A stretch of 6,331 bases of DNA from CBDUXZ01 sp965371325 [NCBI: uncultured bacterium] (GTDB lineage Bacteria > JAUYMQ01), in NCBI GenBank assembly GCA_965371325.1, contig CBDUXZ010000124.1, positions 1-6,331 on the forward strand, read 5' to 3'. Positions 5,462-6,331 of the stretch are shown here, in pieces (positions within the stretch are counted from its first letter, which is position 1; each line of letters starts with the position of its first letter). Under the pieces are notes generated by a model. The model did not search any database. It saw only the letters and a list, made by a program, of their open reading frames with translations, and was not told the DNA's origin. A program made the position numbers and the translations under genes.

Positions 5462-6331
5462 TCAGGCGCCGGCGTCGAAGTCAACAGTGCTGGGCTGACT
5501 CGGAGACTTCCTCGCCGGAAGCCAGGCGGTCAGGACGACCCGCGGCACCGCCGCAAGCTTTTCCGGAAGGGGAACGGATGCTCGGCGATTGAAGACATCG
5601 TATCCGTTCTCTTCGATATTGTCGAGAATGCGCGCATACAAGCGCACAGCGAGCGTCGCCGTCATGCGGACCCGCCCTCTCACGCGATCCAGCACCCACG
5701 CTCCCGATTCGTAATAACGTCGCGCGCGCGCGATCTCGAAGGCCAGGAGCTGACGCACGGGCTCACTCACCTCGCGACGCCCGAGCATCGCATCCGTCAC
5801 TCCGAAGGCCGCCATGTCCTCCCGGGGGAGATAGATACGGCCCATTTCAAGGTCTTCTCCCACGTCCCTGAGAATATTTGTGAGCTGCATCGCAATACCG
5901 CAATCAACCACGCGCCTGAAGGTCCGGGGATCGGTGAGGCCGAAAGTCCGTGAGACCATCAAGCCCACGACACTCGCCACTCGCCAGCAGTAACGGTAAA
6001 GATCACGCCACCGTTCAAATCTCCTTGGTTCCAGATCCATTCCGAGACCGGCGGCAAGCGCGTGAAAATAGAAAGGAGGAATCGCGTAGCGGGATACGGC
6101 GTCGGTGAGAGCGATGTAGGTCAGGTTTGAACCTGGTTGCGCCAGACGCTTCGAGAGACCCTGATCCATGCGCGCGAGGTGTTCTCCCGCCACGACCGCT
6201 GAGGGAATTTCGTCCACGACGTCATCGAGACGTCGCGTGTAGGCGTAAAGCGCCCAGATCGCGTGCCGCATGGGGCGGGGGAGAAAGATGGAGGCGAAGT
6301 AGAAGGTCTTGGCATGATGGCGGGTGACGGC
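5462..6331 (-). CDS. Squalene/phytoene synthase family protein, phytoene synthase-like (5' end cut by window edge)
   Basis: The frame is open from base 6331, so the N-terminus lies outside; 289 residues are visible. This all-alpha head-to-head isoprenyl diphosphate synthase family joins two farnesyl or two geranylgeranyl diphosphates through a cyclopropyl intermediate. The visible start contains HHAKTFYFAS (5-14), near the normal N-terminus, so only a few to about 25 residues are missing. The first Asp-rich motif is RRLDDVVDE (33-41). The second is QLTNILRDVGEDLEMG (149-164), followed by RIYLPREDM (165-173). GMDLEP (97-102), RVASVVGLM (117-125) and NGYDVFNRRASVPLPEK (242-258) favour the phytoene synthase (CrtB) type over HpnC/HpnD or squalene synthase, but product chain length cannot be read from motifs. 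The enzyme works at the membrane surface and feeds carotenoids or, if squalene-type, hopanoids or sterols. It is the last gene of its transcript, given the terminator at 5428-5453. An internal ATG at 6271 is not the start, because it would lose a conserved segment. Confidence 0.92.
   Translation of the reverse strand, partial: AVTRHHAKTFYFASIFLPRPMRHAIWALYAYTRRLDDVVDEIPSAVVAGEHLARMDQGLSKRLAQPGSNLTYIALTDAVSRYAIPPFYFHALAAGLGMDLEPRRFERWRDLYRYCWRVASVVGLMVSRTFGLTDPRTFRRVVDCGIAMQLTNILRDVGEDLEMGRIYLPREDMAAFGVTDAMLGRREVSEPVRQLLAFEIARARRYYESGAWVLDRVRGRVRMTATLAVRLYARILDNIEENGYDVFNRRASVPLPEKLAAVPRVVLTAWLPARKSPSQPSTVDFDAGA

Noticed and set aside
5721-5732. Run of alternating CG, 12 bases
   Set aside because: It encodes the Ala-Arg-Ala-Arg stretch of the synthase in frame and is expected from GC-rich codon use; there is no evidence of a structural role.
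5405-5953. Plus-strand open frame of 182 codons
   Set aside because: It crosses the terminator and the antisense of the synthase 3' half, with no recognisable domain.

Overview
This is a GC-rich bacterial window, densely coded and mostly on the minus strand. It has seven genes or gene fragments on the minus strand and one on the plus strand. No rRNA, tRNA, CRISPR array, transposase, integrase or phage gene is visible. The mix of acyl-CoA/crotonase, SDR, 2-hydroxychromene-2-carboxylate isomerase-like, squalene/phytoene synthase and DUF4438 genes suggests a free-living environmental heterotroph with a broad catabolic repertoire. A deltaproteobacterial, Methylomirabilota/Rokubacteria or Tectomicrobia-type lineage would fit, but the taxon cannot be fixed from this sequence.

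Layout from right to left along minus-strand transcription. A squalene/phytoene synthase-family gene enters from the right edge (5462-6331, N-terminus cut off) and ends at an intrinsic terminator (5428-5453). A histidine phosphatase (4717-5307) follows. It converges on the only plus-strand gene, a DsbA/kappa-GST-fold HCCA isomerase-like protein (3959-4675), across a 41-nt gap. The 141-nt region 3818-3958 is a divergent control region. To its left is a minus-strand series: a small Cys-containing V4R-like protein (3242-3817), a FabL-like SDR with a Y-x6-K active site (2450-3208), an intrinsic terminator (2404-2429), a DUF4438 protein (1474-2394), a DJ-1/PfpI protein close to isonitrile hydratase (899-1456), and a BadI/MenB-like crotonase (1-802) whose last codons lie at the left edge.

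How the genes may work together (inference): the V4R-like gene and the SDR look co-transcribed. DUF4438, DJ-1/PfpI and the crotonase form a second tightly spaced group behind the terminator. The crotonase keeps the residues used by ring-closing or ring-opening acyl-CoA C-C enzymes, so ring or beta-keto acyl-CoA metabolism is a reasonable theme, with the SDR as a possible redox partner and the V4R-like protein as a possible small-molecule sensor. No classical men or bad operon partner is visible, so the substrate is unknown. The synthase and phosphatase on the right appear to be separate transcription units.

I found no clearly new defence or mobile system. The most interesting points are the uncharacterised gene set around DUF4438, terminators abutting the next gene's translation start, a possible leaderless promoter for the V4R-like gene, and the Arg-rich tail of the DUF4438 protein.
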